A DNA stretch of 64,000 nucleotides from positions 1 to 64,000 of the forward strand of contig CAVUVQ010000011.1 of NCBI GenBank assembly GCA_963744875.1, given 5' to 3'. The notes under the pieces are model-generated. The model made no database searches and was not told the DNA's origin. It saw only the letters and a program-made list of their open reading frames with translations. Of the stretch, positions 29,461 to 38,045 are shown one piece after another (position 1 is the first letter of the stretch; every line of letters begins with the position of its first letter). A program made the position numbers and the translations under genes. This stretch comes from JACDAE01 sp963744875. Its GTDB lineage: Bacteria > Chloroflexota > Ktedonobacteria > Ktedonobacterales > Ktedonobacteraceae.

Positions 29461-29520
29461 TTTGTGAATTGGAAATGCGACGGGTTGTGAATTGGGAACG
29501 CGACGGGTTTGTGAATTGCA
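29461..29520. repeat. Two and a half tandem units of 23-24 bp
   Basis: The unit TTGTGAATTGG(A/G)AA(T/C)GCGACGGG occurs twice and is followed by a partial third TTTGTGAATTGCA. Multiple short repeats of this kind are found at the ends of some insertion sequences, but no transposase is present. Confidence 0.6.
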
Positions 29521-29530
29521 CCCCTACACC
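29511..29530 (-). repeat. Fragment of the GTAGGGGCGCAATTTAC repeat
   Basis: Read on the minus strand it is GGTGTAGGGGTGCAATTCAC, closely matching GGTGTAGGGGCGCAATTTAC at 53,967. It belongs to the family of short repeats dispersed through the chloroflexote part of the window. Confidence 0.6.
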
Positions 29531-29596
29531 ATGGTTTGCCGCATGGTGATGGGTCTCATCGATATTGGCGCTTGACATTCCATAATTGTATCATTC

Positions 29597-29641
29597 ATAC
29601 TATAAAAGGGGGATTATCTATTCCCCCCTATTTTATAGTAT
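29597..29641. repeat. Hairpin ATACTATAAAA...TTTTATAGTAT
   Basis: Eleven-base arms ATACTATAAAA/TTTTATAGTAT continue after a small bulge into GGGGG/CCCCC with a loop of about 10 bases. It lies about 190 bases past the end of the Prim-Pol gene. It may be a small mobile palindrome or a terminator. Otherwise the spacer 29,080-29,829 holds no gene that I can support. Confidence 0.55.
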
Positions 29642-29829
29642 CTCCAACATTGGTTCGTTTCAATCGGTCCCTATGGCGGCACCTTTGTGACCATGCGGAC
29701 CTCATTGCATATCCTTCGACAACGCGGCACCCTGTTAGTGTGACATTGGGTGCCGCATTCTATCAACCCGCTCTACAGGCCGATCTACAGCACAACGCGG
29801 CATCGCGGCACATAACGTATCTCTGATAG

Positions 29830-31782
29830 TTAGAGATAGAAAAACTCTCTTTGCGGCTGTGTTGTAAGAGCGGACTGACTAAGTTGGTACAATCCCCGAC
29901 CAACAGCGTCTACCTGACCATCCTTCTTCATCAGAAAGAGTTTCTTGCGCACAGAATTGGCTTCAAGGTTAAGCGCCGCCGCGATATCAGAGGGGCTAAG
30001 CGGCTGCTTCTTTTCTGTCAATAGGGCAAGGATAGCCTCACGACCCGTCGGTCTGTCTCTAGTAGAGGATGACGTGTTCAGAGACCACAGACTCGTTAGA
30101 GGATCGAAGGTGATTTTGAGCGTCTGGTCCTCTATGTCGCGCCCGGTGATGTGCAACGTTGCATTGTTCTGGCCGCGCTCACGTTGTAGGACCATGTTAC
30201 AATCGGTCGCTCCGGTCAGGCCTGTAGAGCCACTTACCTCATCCATCGGATCGCTGGCTCCACTTTTGCGCAGGTGGTGGATCAGCAGGATCGAGAGGTG
30301 ATACTGTTCGGCCAGTTGCTTCAATGGAGTGATGGCGGCATAGTCATCGGCGTAGACGCTGCCACTACTATTGCCGTTGTGTGCCCGTACGCGAGCCAGC
30401 GTATCGATGACGACCAGGCGTGGATTGATTGCCGAGGAGATCCAGGCTTCCAGATCGGTCAGGCCACCCATGGTTAGAGGGGAGCAGGAACCCGCCCAGT
30501 ACAGAGCTTCCGGTGGCGGCTCATCTTCCAGCAAACTGGTCATGCGGGAACAGATGCGCTGCTCATTATCTTCCAGACCCAGGTAGAGGACGGCACCTTG
30601 ATTGGTAGGAAGGCTGCCCAGAGCATTGTGGCCTTGCGCAATCGAGATCGCGAGGCCCAGGGCCAGCCAGGACTTGCCCATCTTCGGTTTACCAGCCAGC
30701 AGCGAGACGCCTTCCGGCAACAGGTTGGGGATCGCCCAGGGAGGCGAGGGCAATTCCTCCGCCATCAGAGAAGCTACATTTCTTACGATCATGACACCTC
30801 TTGAGGAAACCTTGCCGTTCTCACCAGGCGTCCAGTTGGCGGCACTTTTACAGATCTGGCGTATCTCATCATCCAGCAGAGGAGGTTTGCAGCAGCCTGC
30901 ATTGATGGCCTGCAAGACGAGGAACAGCGCCTCCTCATTCGCGCCCTGATTGCGCAACGATCCCGCCAGGCTCACCAGCGTCGAGTTGCGCTTGCCTTCA
31001 GGAATGAAGCGACCGGAAAGGGTAAGTGGTGAATTGGTAGTAGACTGCTCTTTTGTGGACAGGGAGGGATCAGGCGTAGATTTTTGTGGATTGACGATGC
31101 CAGGCGTAGAAATGGTGGGAACGGCGTTATCAGGCGTAGATTTTGTAGCTTTATCGTTATAGAGAAGCGGTGGAGGAGATTGCGCCGCCAACAGGTCCAG
31201 AAGGGCGGCGGGAGCCTGAGTATAGCCAGTGGCGCGTTGATCCCACCAATAGCGGTTGCCGTTCGCATGGATGCTTGGAGGAGCCACTACGTAACCATTC
31301 TCGCCTCGAATATCGATACCAGGAGCCAGTTTGCTCGCGCTATTGCGTATGCGGTTCCAGGGATCATAGGCGAAGTAGAGGTGCAGGCCGCCACCGCCTG
31401 TGCGCACAGTCGCCGTTGCGGGCAAGGACACGAGCGCATTGAGCGCCTCAAGTGAGCCACCATTCTTCGGATCGATATCGATGACGAGCAGCCCTTTGCC
31501 CGTCGCGATGCCAATGTTGGCGTCAGGATAGAGGTGCCACCACTCGCGAATATGTGAAGGAACGTTGCTTGCATCCTTCACGCCATTAAAGGTACGCGGA
31601 TGTTTGGCGACCGAGCGGCAACTAGCGAAACCACACGAGCAGCCGCCAGAAGGGTGAAGGGACTGCAAGGGAAGGATGTGCAGACCTTCATTAGCATACA
31701 GCAGAGCGAAATCCAGCATAGTCCGTCGCTGGCGAGCCTCATTGTCGGCCCCAGATGGTGCCTTTCCCAGGGGATCATTCAT
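29830..31782 (-). CDS. Prim-Pol primase/polymerase fused to RepA-like helicase
   Basis: A 650-residue replication protein typical of plasmids, phages and integrated elements. The N-terminal Prim-Pol domain has a Cys-rich patch (GGCSCGFASC), the catalytic IDIDP (residues ~101-105), TGGGGLHLYF (~128) and GENGYVVAPPSIH. A linker rich in STPD repeats follows, then a PriCT-like segment (EGKRNSTLVSLAGSLRNQG), a hexameric-helicase ATPase with Walker A GKPKMGKSW (~365), Walker B LVVIDTLARV and ILLIHHLRKSG, and a C-terminal winged helix (LSPSDIAAALNLEANSVRKK). No integrase, partition or capsid gene lies nearby, so it looks like an orphan of a mobile element, flanked on its 3' side by repeats. The Shine-Dalgarno is weak. 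Confidence 0.85.
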   Translation of the reverse strand: MNDPLGKAPSGADNEARQRRTMLDFALLYANEGLHILPLQSLHPSGGCSCGFASCRSVAKHPRTFNGVKDASNVPSHIREWWHLYPDANIGIATGKGLLVIDIDPKNGGSLEALNALVSLPATATVRTGGGGLHLYFAYDPWNRIRNSASKLAPGIDIRGENGYVVAPPSIHANGNRYWWDQRATGYTQAPAALLDLLAAQSPPPLLYNDKATKSTPDNAVPTISTPGIVNPQKSTPDPSLSTKEQSTTNSPLTLSGRFIPEGKRNSTLVSLAGSLRNQGANEEALFLVLQAINAGCCKPPLLDDEIRQICKSAANWTPGENGKVSSRGVMIVRNVASLMAEELPSPPWAIPNLLPEGVSLLAGKPKMGKSWLALGLAISIAQGHNALGSLPTNQGAVLYLGLEDNEQRICSRMTSLLEDEPPPEALYWAGSCSPLTMGGLTDLEAWISSAINPRLVVIDTLARVRAHNGNSSGSVYADDYAAITPLKQLAEQYHLSILLIHHLRKSGASDPMDEVSGSTGLTGATDCNMVLQRERGQNNATLHITGRDIEDQTLKITFDPLTSLWSLNTSSSTRDRPTGREAILALLTEKKQPLSPSDIAAALNLEANSVRKKLFLMKKDGQVDAVGRGLYQLSQSALTTQPQREFFYL

Positions 31783-32106
31783 TGTGTTATGTCTCTTTTC
31801 TCAGAAAAGCTATGCAAAGAGAGAGTCATTCATAGCCATATGTATATACGTCGATGTAAATCCATCTGAGAATGTCTATCGGCATGAGGGTGGAGGATGC
31901 GTAGGGGGGTGTATGGTTCGCGTGTTAATCCTGGCTCTTGTCCTGTGGCTGCGAGAATTCAATGCTCACTCCCTATTTCTGAAGAAGGAATGTTCCCGTC
32001 CTCATCCTATCACATCGCTCATCAGCAAAGAAGGGGTAAGAGGCACAAAATGGCTCATGCTGGCTGATCCCACTCTACTCCTGGTTTTTGCTCTTCAGTG
32101 CGGTAT
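31783..32106. other. Spacer upstream of the Prim-Pol gene
   Basis: This 324-base gap lies between the end of the hybrid kinase gene and the start of the Prim-Pol gene, both on the minus strand. It must hold the Prim-Pol promoter unless the gene is read through from the kinase. I see no repeat, RNA gene or further coding sequence. Confidence 0.5.
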
Positions 32107-34740
32107 CTATGTTGGCGGCAGTGACACGTCAGGAACAGGACGGATCAGTGGTAGCGTAAAGTGGAATGTAGCGCCATTGCCAGGGATACTTTCTACCCAG
32201 ATAGTGCCTCCGTGCAGGTGAATGATTTCACGTACTACCGATAATCCTAATCCGGTACCGCCAATGTAGCGCGTTTGTGTTGATGCTATACGACTATAGG
32301 GCGCAAAAATGTCTTTCTGAGCTTCTTCAGGAATGCCAATTCCCTGATCCTGGATACAGATCTGGATGGTATCCCGTTCTCTCAGACTTCGCAGCAGAAT
32401 TTCACCGCCTTCTGGAGAATACTTCATGGCATTCGAGAGTAGATTGCTGACAACCTGAATCAATTTGTCCTGATCTCCTGGCACCAGGGGGAGTGCATCG
32501 TCCAAAATACAGGTAATGATGTACTTCACCGTCATGCGTTGTGCCTGGTTGGCGTGTTCTCTCAAGAGTGCATTGACATCTACAGGCTCACAGCGGATCG
32601 TCATCTTCCCCGATTTCATGCGTTCGAGATCCAACATCTCGTTGATCATGCGTGTGAGCCGCCTCGCATCGGTCGTGATATCCAGCGCGAACTCTTTGAT
32701 CTCCTGCGGACCAAATTCTTGTTCTGTGAGCAATTCGCTAAAGCCCTGGATGCTGGTGAGCGCGGTCCGAAACTCGTGGCTGACGATGGCAACAAAGTTG
32801 CTCTGTTGCTTATTTACGACATGTAATCTGCTACTCTGCGCTTCTAGATCATGGTTGCGTGTGGCAAGTTCACGGGCAAGGGTCTCAACGTTCTGTTGGG
32901 AACTGGCGAGTTCAGTTTGTAGTAAGCGTCGAGTGCGATGCAGCATCAGCAGGTTGCCAAGGCGGACCTGAAGCTCTTCTGGCGAAAACGGTTTGACCAG
33001 GTAATCCTGCGCACCTGTACGCAACAGCTTCACACGCAGTTCGTCGTTTCCCCTGGCAGAAAGGATCACCAGCGGAATATCGTCGTACTCAGGTTCGCTG
33101 CGCAGGGCCGCAAGCATCTCATCTCCACTCATGATCGGCATCATGATATCTGTGAGGATGAGATCGGGATGCACCCGTCGCGCCAGATCGAGTCCCTCTT
33201 GCCCATTTGTCGCTTCCACCACTCGATAATGTGAGGAAAGTTGTTCTGAAAGAAACTGGCGCATTTGCGGATGATCCTCGACGATCAGGACCAGCGCTTG
33301 CTCACAGTCCACTGAGGAGGAGCAAGACAAAGGGGAAAATGCTGTGTGCGCTGGAAGCAAATCTTCTACAATGGTCTGGGATAGGCGTGCATCGGTTGGC
33401 TCTGAAAGGTCAGCGTCCTCTTCCTCCTGCACATTCGTTCCAGTGGGAGCGTAACGTGGCAAACGGATGGTAAAGCGTGAGCCTCCTCCTGTAGCTTCAT
33501 CAACCTGGATGGTTCCTCCATGGAGACCAACAAGATCCTTCGCTATTGCCAGTCCCAGCCCTGTGCCACCAAAGCGGCGTTTGGCTCCCTCCTCGGTCTG
33601 TCGAAAGTGCTCAAAGATCATTTCACGCATTTCAACAGGTACCCCAGGTCCACTATCCTGCACGGTGAGCACCACATGCTCTGAATCCGCTGTTGCATCC
33701 TGAGATGGAGGCTCTATCGCTAAAGAGCAGGTGATGTGCCCACCATCAGGGGTAAACTTGAAGGCGTTGGAGAGGAGGTTGAGCAGGACGCGCTCGATCC
33801 TGGCCGCGTCTACCTCGACCATAAGCTGCGTTGGGACCTGTACGTCATAGGTAATGTGGCGTCCCTCTGCTGCGAGCGTGAAATTGGCGGCCAGCAGATT
33901 CACCACGCGGCTCAGGTTACAGGTTGTATAGCGCAGTTCCAGCTTGCCTTGTTCCAGGCGAGAGATTTCCAGGAGGTCATTGACCAGCTTGAGCAGAAGC
34001 CGGGCGTTGCGCGTGACCATCTCCAACGCCTGACGCACCTCCTGGGTGAGGGAAGCCTGTTGAAGCAACGACTCGGTTGGTCCCAGGATCAGGGTTAGTG
34101 GAGTACGCAATTCATGGTTCATCATCGCGAAAAACATTGACTTGAGCTGGTCTAATTTGCGTACTTGCTCGTAGAGCGCTTGCAATTCAACGTTCTTACG
34201 TGCAACCTCCTCCTCGGCCTGTTTCCGCTTCGTAATATCGCGACCCTCAAATAAAACAAAAGAGAATTTCTTCTCACCGTTGTCAATGGCTTTGAATGAG
34301 ATATCAATAACCATCCGCTCTGTGACGTTACCTGGGTTTGGTATCTCTATCTCCTTGCGCACAAACTCGCCTGTAGCAGCCGCATCCTCGAACATAGCCT
34401 TGATTTGATCCTGAACGGTGCGTGAGCCAGACCATGAAGATGGTTCCCAGAGCTGATGTCCAATGCGGCTGTCTCGACGTAATGCCTCTGGATCGAGGCC
34501 AGCTTGATTTGTTTCGAGGATCATACCATGCATATCGAGGAGGATCACAGCCTGGCACATCTCTTTGATAAGGAGGAGAGCTCGCCGTTCCCGTTCACGC
34601 AGCGGCTCATCCTGAGAGGCTCTAACGGCAACACGCTGTTGGGAAGCTTCAGATGCAGCCAGCCTGGCATGCAAGTCGTCGATTTCAGCCTGTTTTTTTG
34701 CCAGTAGCTTCTCGAAGTCTTCCTGGGACATGAATGCCAT
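32107..34740 (-). CDS. Hybrid sensor kinase: PAS-kinase-receiver-kinase
   Basis: An 877-residue soluble protein. It opens with a coiled coil (EKLLAKKQAEIDDLHARLAA), then a PAS domain (AVILLDMHGMILETNQAGLD), a first kinase core with H-box FFAMMNHELRTPLTLILGP and G-box GTGLGLAIAKDLVGLHGG, and a receiver domain with LIVEDHPQM and the phosphoacceptor Asp in LILTDIMMPIMSGDEM. A coiled coil leads to a second kinase core with H-box VAIVSHEFRTALTSIQGFSE and GGTGLGLSVVREIIHLHGG. Two complete kinase modules around one receiver suggest an internal phosphorelay. The second module closely resembles the kinase at 50,077. CAGGAAAG precedes the start. No membrane segment is present, so the signal is cytoplasmic or is delivered by partners. 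Confidence 0.9.
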   Translation of the reverse strand: MAFMSQEDFEKLLAKKQAEIDDLHARLAASEASQQRVAVRASQDEPLRERERRALLLIKEMCQAVILLDMHGMILETNQAGLDPEALRRDSRIGHQLWEPSSWSGSRTVQDQIKAMFEDAAATGEFVRKEIEIPNPGNVTERMVIDISFKAIDNGEKKFSFVLFEGRDITKRKQAEEEVARKNVELQALYEQVRKLDQLKSMFFAMMNHELRTPLTLILGPTESLLQQASLTQEVRQALEMVTRNARLLLKLVNDLLEISRLEQGKLELRYTTCNLSRVVNLLAANFTLAAEGRHITYDVQVPTQLMVEVDAARIERVLLNLLSNAFKFTPDGGHITCSLAIEPPSQDATADSEHVVLTVQDSGPGVPVEMREMIFEHFRQTEEGAKRRFGGTGLGLAIAKDLVGLHGGTIQVDEATGGGSRFTIRLPRYAPTGTNVQEEEDADLSEPTDARLSQTIVEDLLPAHTAFSPLSCSSSVDCEQALVLIVEDHPQMRQFLSEQLSSHYRVVEATNGQEGLDLARRVHPDLILTDIMMPIMSGDEMLAALRSEPEYDDIPLVILSARGNDELRVKLLRTGAQDYLVKPFSPEELQVRLGNLLMLHRTRRLLQTELASSQQNVETLARELATRNHDLEAQSSRLHVVNKQQSNFVAIVSHEFRTALTSIQGFSELLTEQEFGPQEIKEFALDITTDARRLTRMINEMLDLERMKSGKMTIRCEPVDVNALLREHANQAQRMTVKYIITCILDDALPLVPGDQDKLIQVVSNLLSNAMKYSPEGGEILLRSLRERDTIQICIQDQGIGIPEEAQKDIFAPYSRIASTQTRYIGGTGLGLSVVREIIHLHGGTIWVESIPGNGATFHFTLPLIRPVPDVSLPPT

Positions 34741-34935
34741 ATATATGCTTTCCTGGTATGAAGAGCGTACACGCTGGTCGAGAATACATGCCGCACTCTT
34801 TCATGCTGGCTTCACTTTCATCCAACATTCCCCTTTTACTATATACCCATCTCCCAAAAAGCCAGTCTGGCGCGGATGTCAGCGATCTTCCAGACCCCTG
34901 ATGTCCGCAGGGTTTGCCCTCTTCGCTAAGGCTGC

Positions 34936-34967
34936 AGAATGGGTGGAGGCGTGCCTCCACCCATTCT
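34936..34967. repeat. Perfect 15-bp hairpin between two minus-strand genes
   Basis: AGAATGGGTGGAGGC and GCCTCCACCCATTCT pair completely around GT. It is located just after the haloperoxidase stop in transcription direction. No T-run follows, so it is either a non-canonical terminator or a small palindromic repeat. Confidence 0.6.
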
Positions 34968-34993
34968 GATCGTGTACAAATCCTGGATCGTAC

Positions 34994-36511
34994 CTACGAG
35001 CTTGCTGTCCCGTTAATGTAGCTCTGGGCCTTTGTCCAGGCCTGGGGAGCAACCTGCTGTCCAAGCGCCCGACCGTCTTCATCAGCCTTTGAAAAGTGAA
35101 TACCTCCGTACTGCCGCGATAGACCAGCCTGGATCGCAGCCGAGGAAAAGGTCGGCCACGAGAGTGTCACTGCGCTGGCAGGCGTTATACCCGCCTCAAC
35201 CAGTGAAGAACCTGCGGGTGCAGTAAAGGAATCGCCAAATGTATCGCTTCCCACAACCTGTGCTAAGATATAAGCTCCGGTCGCGCTGAACGTACTATGA
35301 CCCGATACATATTCGGCGAAGGCTGGTGTGCCCAGGTAACTGCGGAATTGACTGCCATCCATCGGCTGGGTTCCCTTACCGCTGCCACCCCATGCTGAAA
35401 CTTGCGTGCCGCTACATACGTTATGGACGGCAGTAATAGGCCTGACCGCATCATAGAAGCGTTTGCATTCCCAACAGGCGATACTGGCGTCAAAAATAGC
35501 ATTGGTGAGCGCGAAGAACATCTTGATATCTCCACTGATATCATGCTTGTTCTGCCGCGAAACGTACTGAGCCGAGACGAATTGCGAGAGGAGATCCCAG
35601 TGACCAGGTGGGGTCTGCGTGTGTGGACCATCCGACCAGTATTCAGTTATAACCTTGTTCGTGTCGTTCAGTCCCGCGCTATAGCGCAAAATGACATCGA
35701 CCTGTGCTTTGAAGGCGCTGGCGTTCGCTGTCGTCACTGGTCCGCCTGGACGGAATTGGGAGCCCGACGACAGGGCAAATGGTTTGACCTGGCCCCAGAA
35801 CGGTGTCAGGAACTTTTGCGCGGTGCCATTGACTATTAGCGGTTGCCAGTGGTCAGGGTCGCCGAGAGTCGGAGCATAGCCAGTATAGTCAGAATACGCA
35901 CCCGGATGCAAATCGCCCAATTGATTTGAGCCATCACTATGGCGATACGCCAGCACAGCTTGCGCAGCCACATTGCCGATCCCGCTGATCGTCGTCGGAT
36001 TGGTGTTTGTATCGTTGGGATCGTATCCCAGCGTACTCATCAATGCGTTGAAGCTGGACACCTGAGATGGGAACAGATCGACCAATGCGCGATAAGCTGC
36101 ATAACTCACCGACTCCGTAATCGACTTCCAATCCCGTCTCGACTGTTTGGGGATGCCATTGGGACGCGTGGCGACCGCTACAGAATCATAAGTGGTCCAT
36201 GCATCATACATACTCGTATGCACAATCGCCAGCGCCCTGGCTCCGATGGTTGGTCCCGTGCCCGTAGCTGCAATTGCCTGGCATGCAGTACTGTTCCACT
36301 GCACCACAACCGTGTTATTGACTGGCGTCGCAAACGTTGGCGTTCTGTGCAACTCGAAGAATGTCCCCAGACCTGTCGCCAATACTGCTGTGCCTATACC
36401 CAGACTGAGCGCAGTACGTCGGCTCATACGCTGCTCACCCTTAAGGGTATTGAATATTCCTCCCGTCCCAATGCCACTTTCCACACTTTTCTCTTTCTCT
36501 TCTTTGAGCAT
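34994..36511 (-). CDS. Tat-exported vanadium-dependent haloperoxidase (PAP2 superfamily)
   Basis: About 505 residues. A twin-arginine signal, MSRRTALSLGIGTAVLATGL, follows a polar N-terminal extension, predicting export of the folded protein. The oxyanion pocket shared by vanadium haloperoxidases and PAP2 phosphatases is complete: KRFYDAVRP (Lys, Arg), YVSGHSTFS (Ser-Gly-His) and SRQYGGIHF (Arg, His). Length and the W-rich AWTTYDSVAVATRP region fit the bacterial vanadium haloperoxidase-like group rather than small phosphatases. I choose the ATG at 36,511 because AGAAGGAT precedes it; a GTG 17 codons earlier is possible. The usual reaction is peroxide-driven halide oxidation, but halide specificity cannot be read from the sequence, and acid phosphatase activity is an alternative. 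Confidence 0.85.
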   Translation of the reverse strand: MLKEEKEKSVESGIGTGGIFNTLKGEQRMSRRTALSLGIGTAVLATGLGTFFELHRTPTFATPVNNTVVVQWNSTACQAIAATGTGPTIGARALAIVHTSMYDAWTTYDSVAVATRPNGIPKQSRRDWKSITESVSYAAYRALVDLFPSQVSSFNALMSTLGYDPNDTNTNPTTISGIGNVAAQAVLAYRHSDGSNQLGDLHPGAYSDYTGYAPTLGDPDHWQPLIVNGTAQKFLTPFWGQVKPFALSSGSQFRPGGPVTTANASAFKAQVDVILRYSAGLNDTNKVITEYWSDGPHTQTPPGHWDLLSQFVSAQYVSRQNKHDISGDIKMFFALTNAIFDASIACWECKRFYDAVRPITAVHNVCSGTQVSAWGGSGKGTQPMDGSQFRSYLGTPAFAEYVSGHSTFSATGAYILAQVVGSDTFGDSFTAPAGSSLVEAGITPASAVTLSWPTFSSAAIQAGLSRQYGGIHFSKADEDGRALGQQVAPQAWTKAQSYINGTASS

Positions 36512-36915
36512 ATCCTTCTTTTCTCCTTCTATTTGCTTCTCTTGACCCGCCGCACTGCCCACAATCCCCGACTCTTAACTAGAAATAGTGCTATAATCCT
36601 CGCAAATGTTATGCATGAGGAGGACTTCATGCTTTAGAAATAAAGGAGCGACATCATCATGAGAAAGAAAGGTCAACAAAAATAACGCCTCTTTCCCAAA
36701 TGCATCCTTGCTGTAGAAACACGTTATGCAAAAGAAATGATTGCCACTCCCCTCATAAACATGACATAAGTATAACGCACGGTTTGTACGAGGATTGCAA
36801 AAATAAGATATATAGGAATAAAGTAATAACCAGTAAAAAAGGAAATGGGGAATTGATGACCTTATCCTGAAAACATAGTTCAATACCTTCGAGTAAAGAA
36901 TTATTCCCTGTTTAT

Positions 36916-36957
36916 TGAAATTCCTGTCAATTTTGTGTACTATCTCTATATAGAGAC
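36916..36957 (+). promoter_or_regulatory. Promoter with overlapping palindrome
   Basis: TTGAAA (36,916-36,921) and TACTAT (36,939-36,944) are 17 bases apart. The perfect 14-base palindrome TCTCTATATAGAGA (36,944-36,957) spans the expected start site and could be an operator. The downstream gene starts 160 bases later. The rest of the divergent spacer 36,512-37,118 shows nothing I recognise. Confidence 0.6.
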
Positions 36958-37118
36958 TTTCCATAACGATATTTTCCCTAACAAATATTTTGTCGATTAA
37001 TGTCCCAGGTGATGGTGATTGGACTTGCCTGCATTGGATCCCGACCTGAACCATCGTATCATGTATGAAGCAGGTACAGTGTTCTACCTTCATTCTGTTT
37101 GGAAGAGGAGGTTTATCA

Positions 37119-38003
37119 ATGGTCAACCAGGAACTGCTGGAAGCAAATGGAAATATACAAGTTCTTCAGAGGGGAAAGATGGCGCTATCGTTGAGCGGGA
37201 TGATCCGCTCCATTATTCTGATCGCGGCTATCTCTCTTCTCTTGACTCTCTTCATCGGGCCGATGCGCTCTGCCTCTGCCGAAAGTCCAACATTTGTGCG
37301 CGTGGTGAACGCTTCCCCTGATGCGAGTGTCACCAGTATCTTCGTGGATGGAAAAGAGATTGTGCACAATTTTCAATTTGGGACGGTGACTGCGTACGTT
37401 ACCATTCCAGCGGGCAATCATCGTTGGCAGATGGCTGCCATTGGCAAAGGACCAGGAGCATCGTCTATGAGCGAGATGGTTCGCTGTGACCCTGGCGTCG
37501 CATATACCATCTTCTCCTACGGAACTCAGAAAACCGGGATCAAACTAGGGATGTTCATGGACGATAACGCACTCGCAACTGGCAGCGCAAAGGTTCGGGT
37601 CTACCACTTAGCATCTCAGACCGGATCTGTGGATGTGTCGGCAAATACTATCGCTCTTGTCAATGGATTGACATATCCAAATGCAAGCTCGTATGTTCTG
37701 CTGCCATCGGGGTCCTACACCTTTCACACGGCTGGTGCAACGTCCACTTCGGTCTCCTCGACGATGCCGTCGGGCTTTGTTGAGAGCATCTTCCTCATCA
37801 ACAAGAGTAGCGGGAAGCAAGTCCAGGTCGTGACTGCGCAGGAGAAGGGTCTGCCGACGCTCCCCAATACCGGGAGCGATCCATACGCAGTGGATGGAAC
37901 TCTCCCAATGGCGTCCTGGTGGGCAATTGCGCTGGCGCTAGTCATTATTGTTGGCCTGCTCTTCTGCGGCGGCAGACAGAGAAGCCGCTCGAAGCGAGGC
38001 TAG
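37119..38003 (+). CDS. DUF4397-type surface protein with LPxTG-like anchor
   Basis: A 294-residue secreted protein. The start at 37,119 has AGAGGAGG nine bases upstream, better than an ATG 18 codons before. An export helix follows a 27-residue cytoplasmic leader (GMIRSIILIAAISLLLTLFI). Two DUF4397-like beta-rich units come next: FVRVVNASPDASVTSIFVDG and KVRVYHLASQTGSVDVSANT. The C-terminus has LPNTGSDP, a membrane helix (WWAIALALVIIVGLLFCG) and a basic tail RQRSRSKRG, which is the standard layout of a sortase-anchored wall protein. This fits a monoderm chloroflexote. No sortase gene is in the window. Function of DUF4397 is unknown; carbohydrate or wall binding is possible. Confidence 0.8.
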   Translation: MVNQELLEANGNIQVLQRGKMALSLSGMIRSIILIAAISLLLTLFIGPMRSASAESPTFVRVVNASPDASVTSIFVDGKEIVHNFQFGTVTAYVTIPAGNHRWQMAAIGKGPGASSMSEMVRCDPGVAYTIFSYGTQKTGIKLGMFMDDNALATGSAKVRVYHLASQTGSVDVSANTIALVNGLTYPNASSYVLLPSGSYTFHTAGATSTSVSSTMPSGFVESIFLINKSSGKQVQVVTAQEKGLPTLPNTGSDPYAVDGTLPMASWWAIALALVIIVGLLFCGGRQRSRSKRG

Positions 38004-38045
38004 CTGAATTAGTTTCTGGCAGGTAGTTCTGAAAGGAGTGACCGT

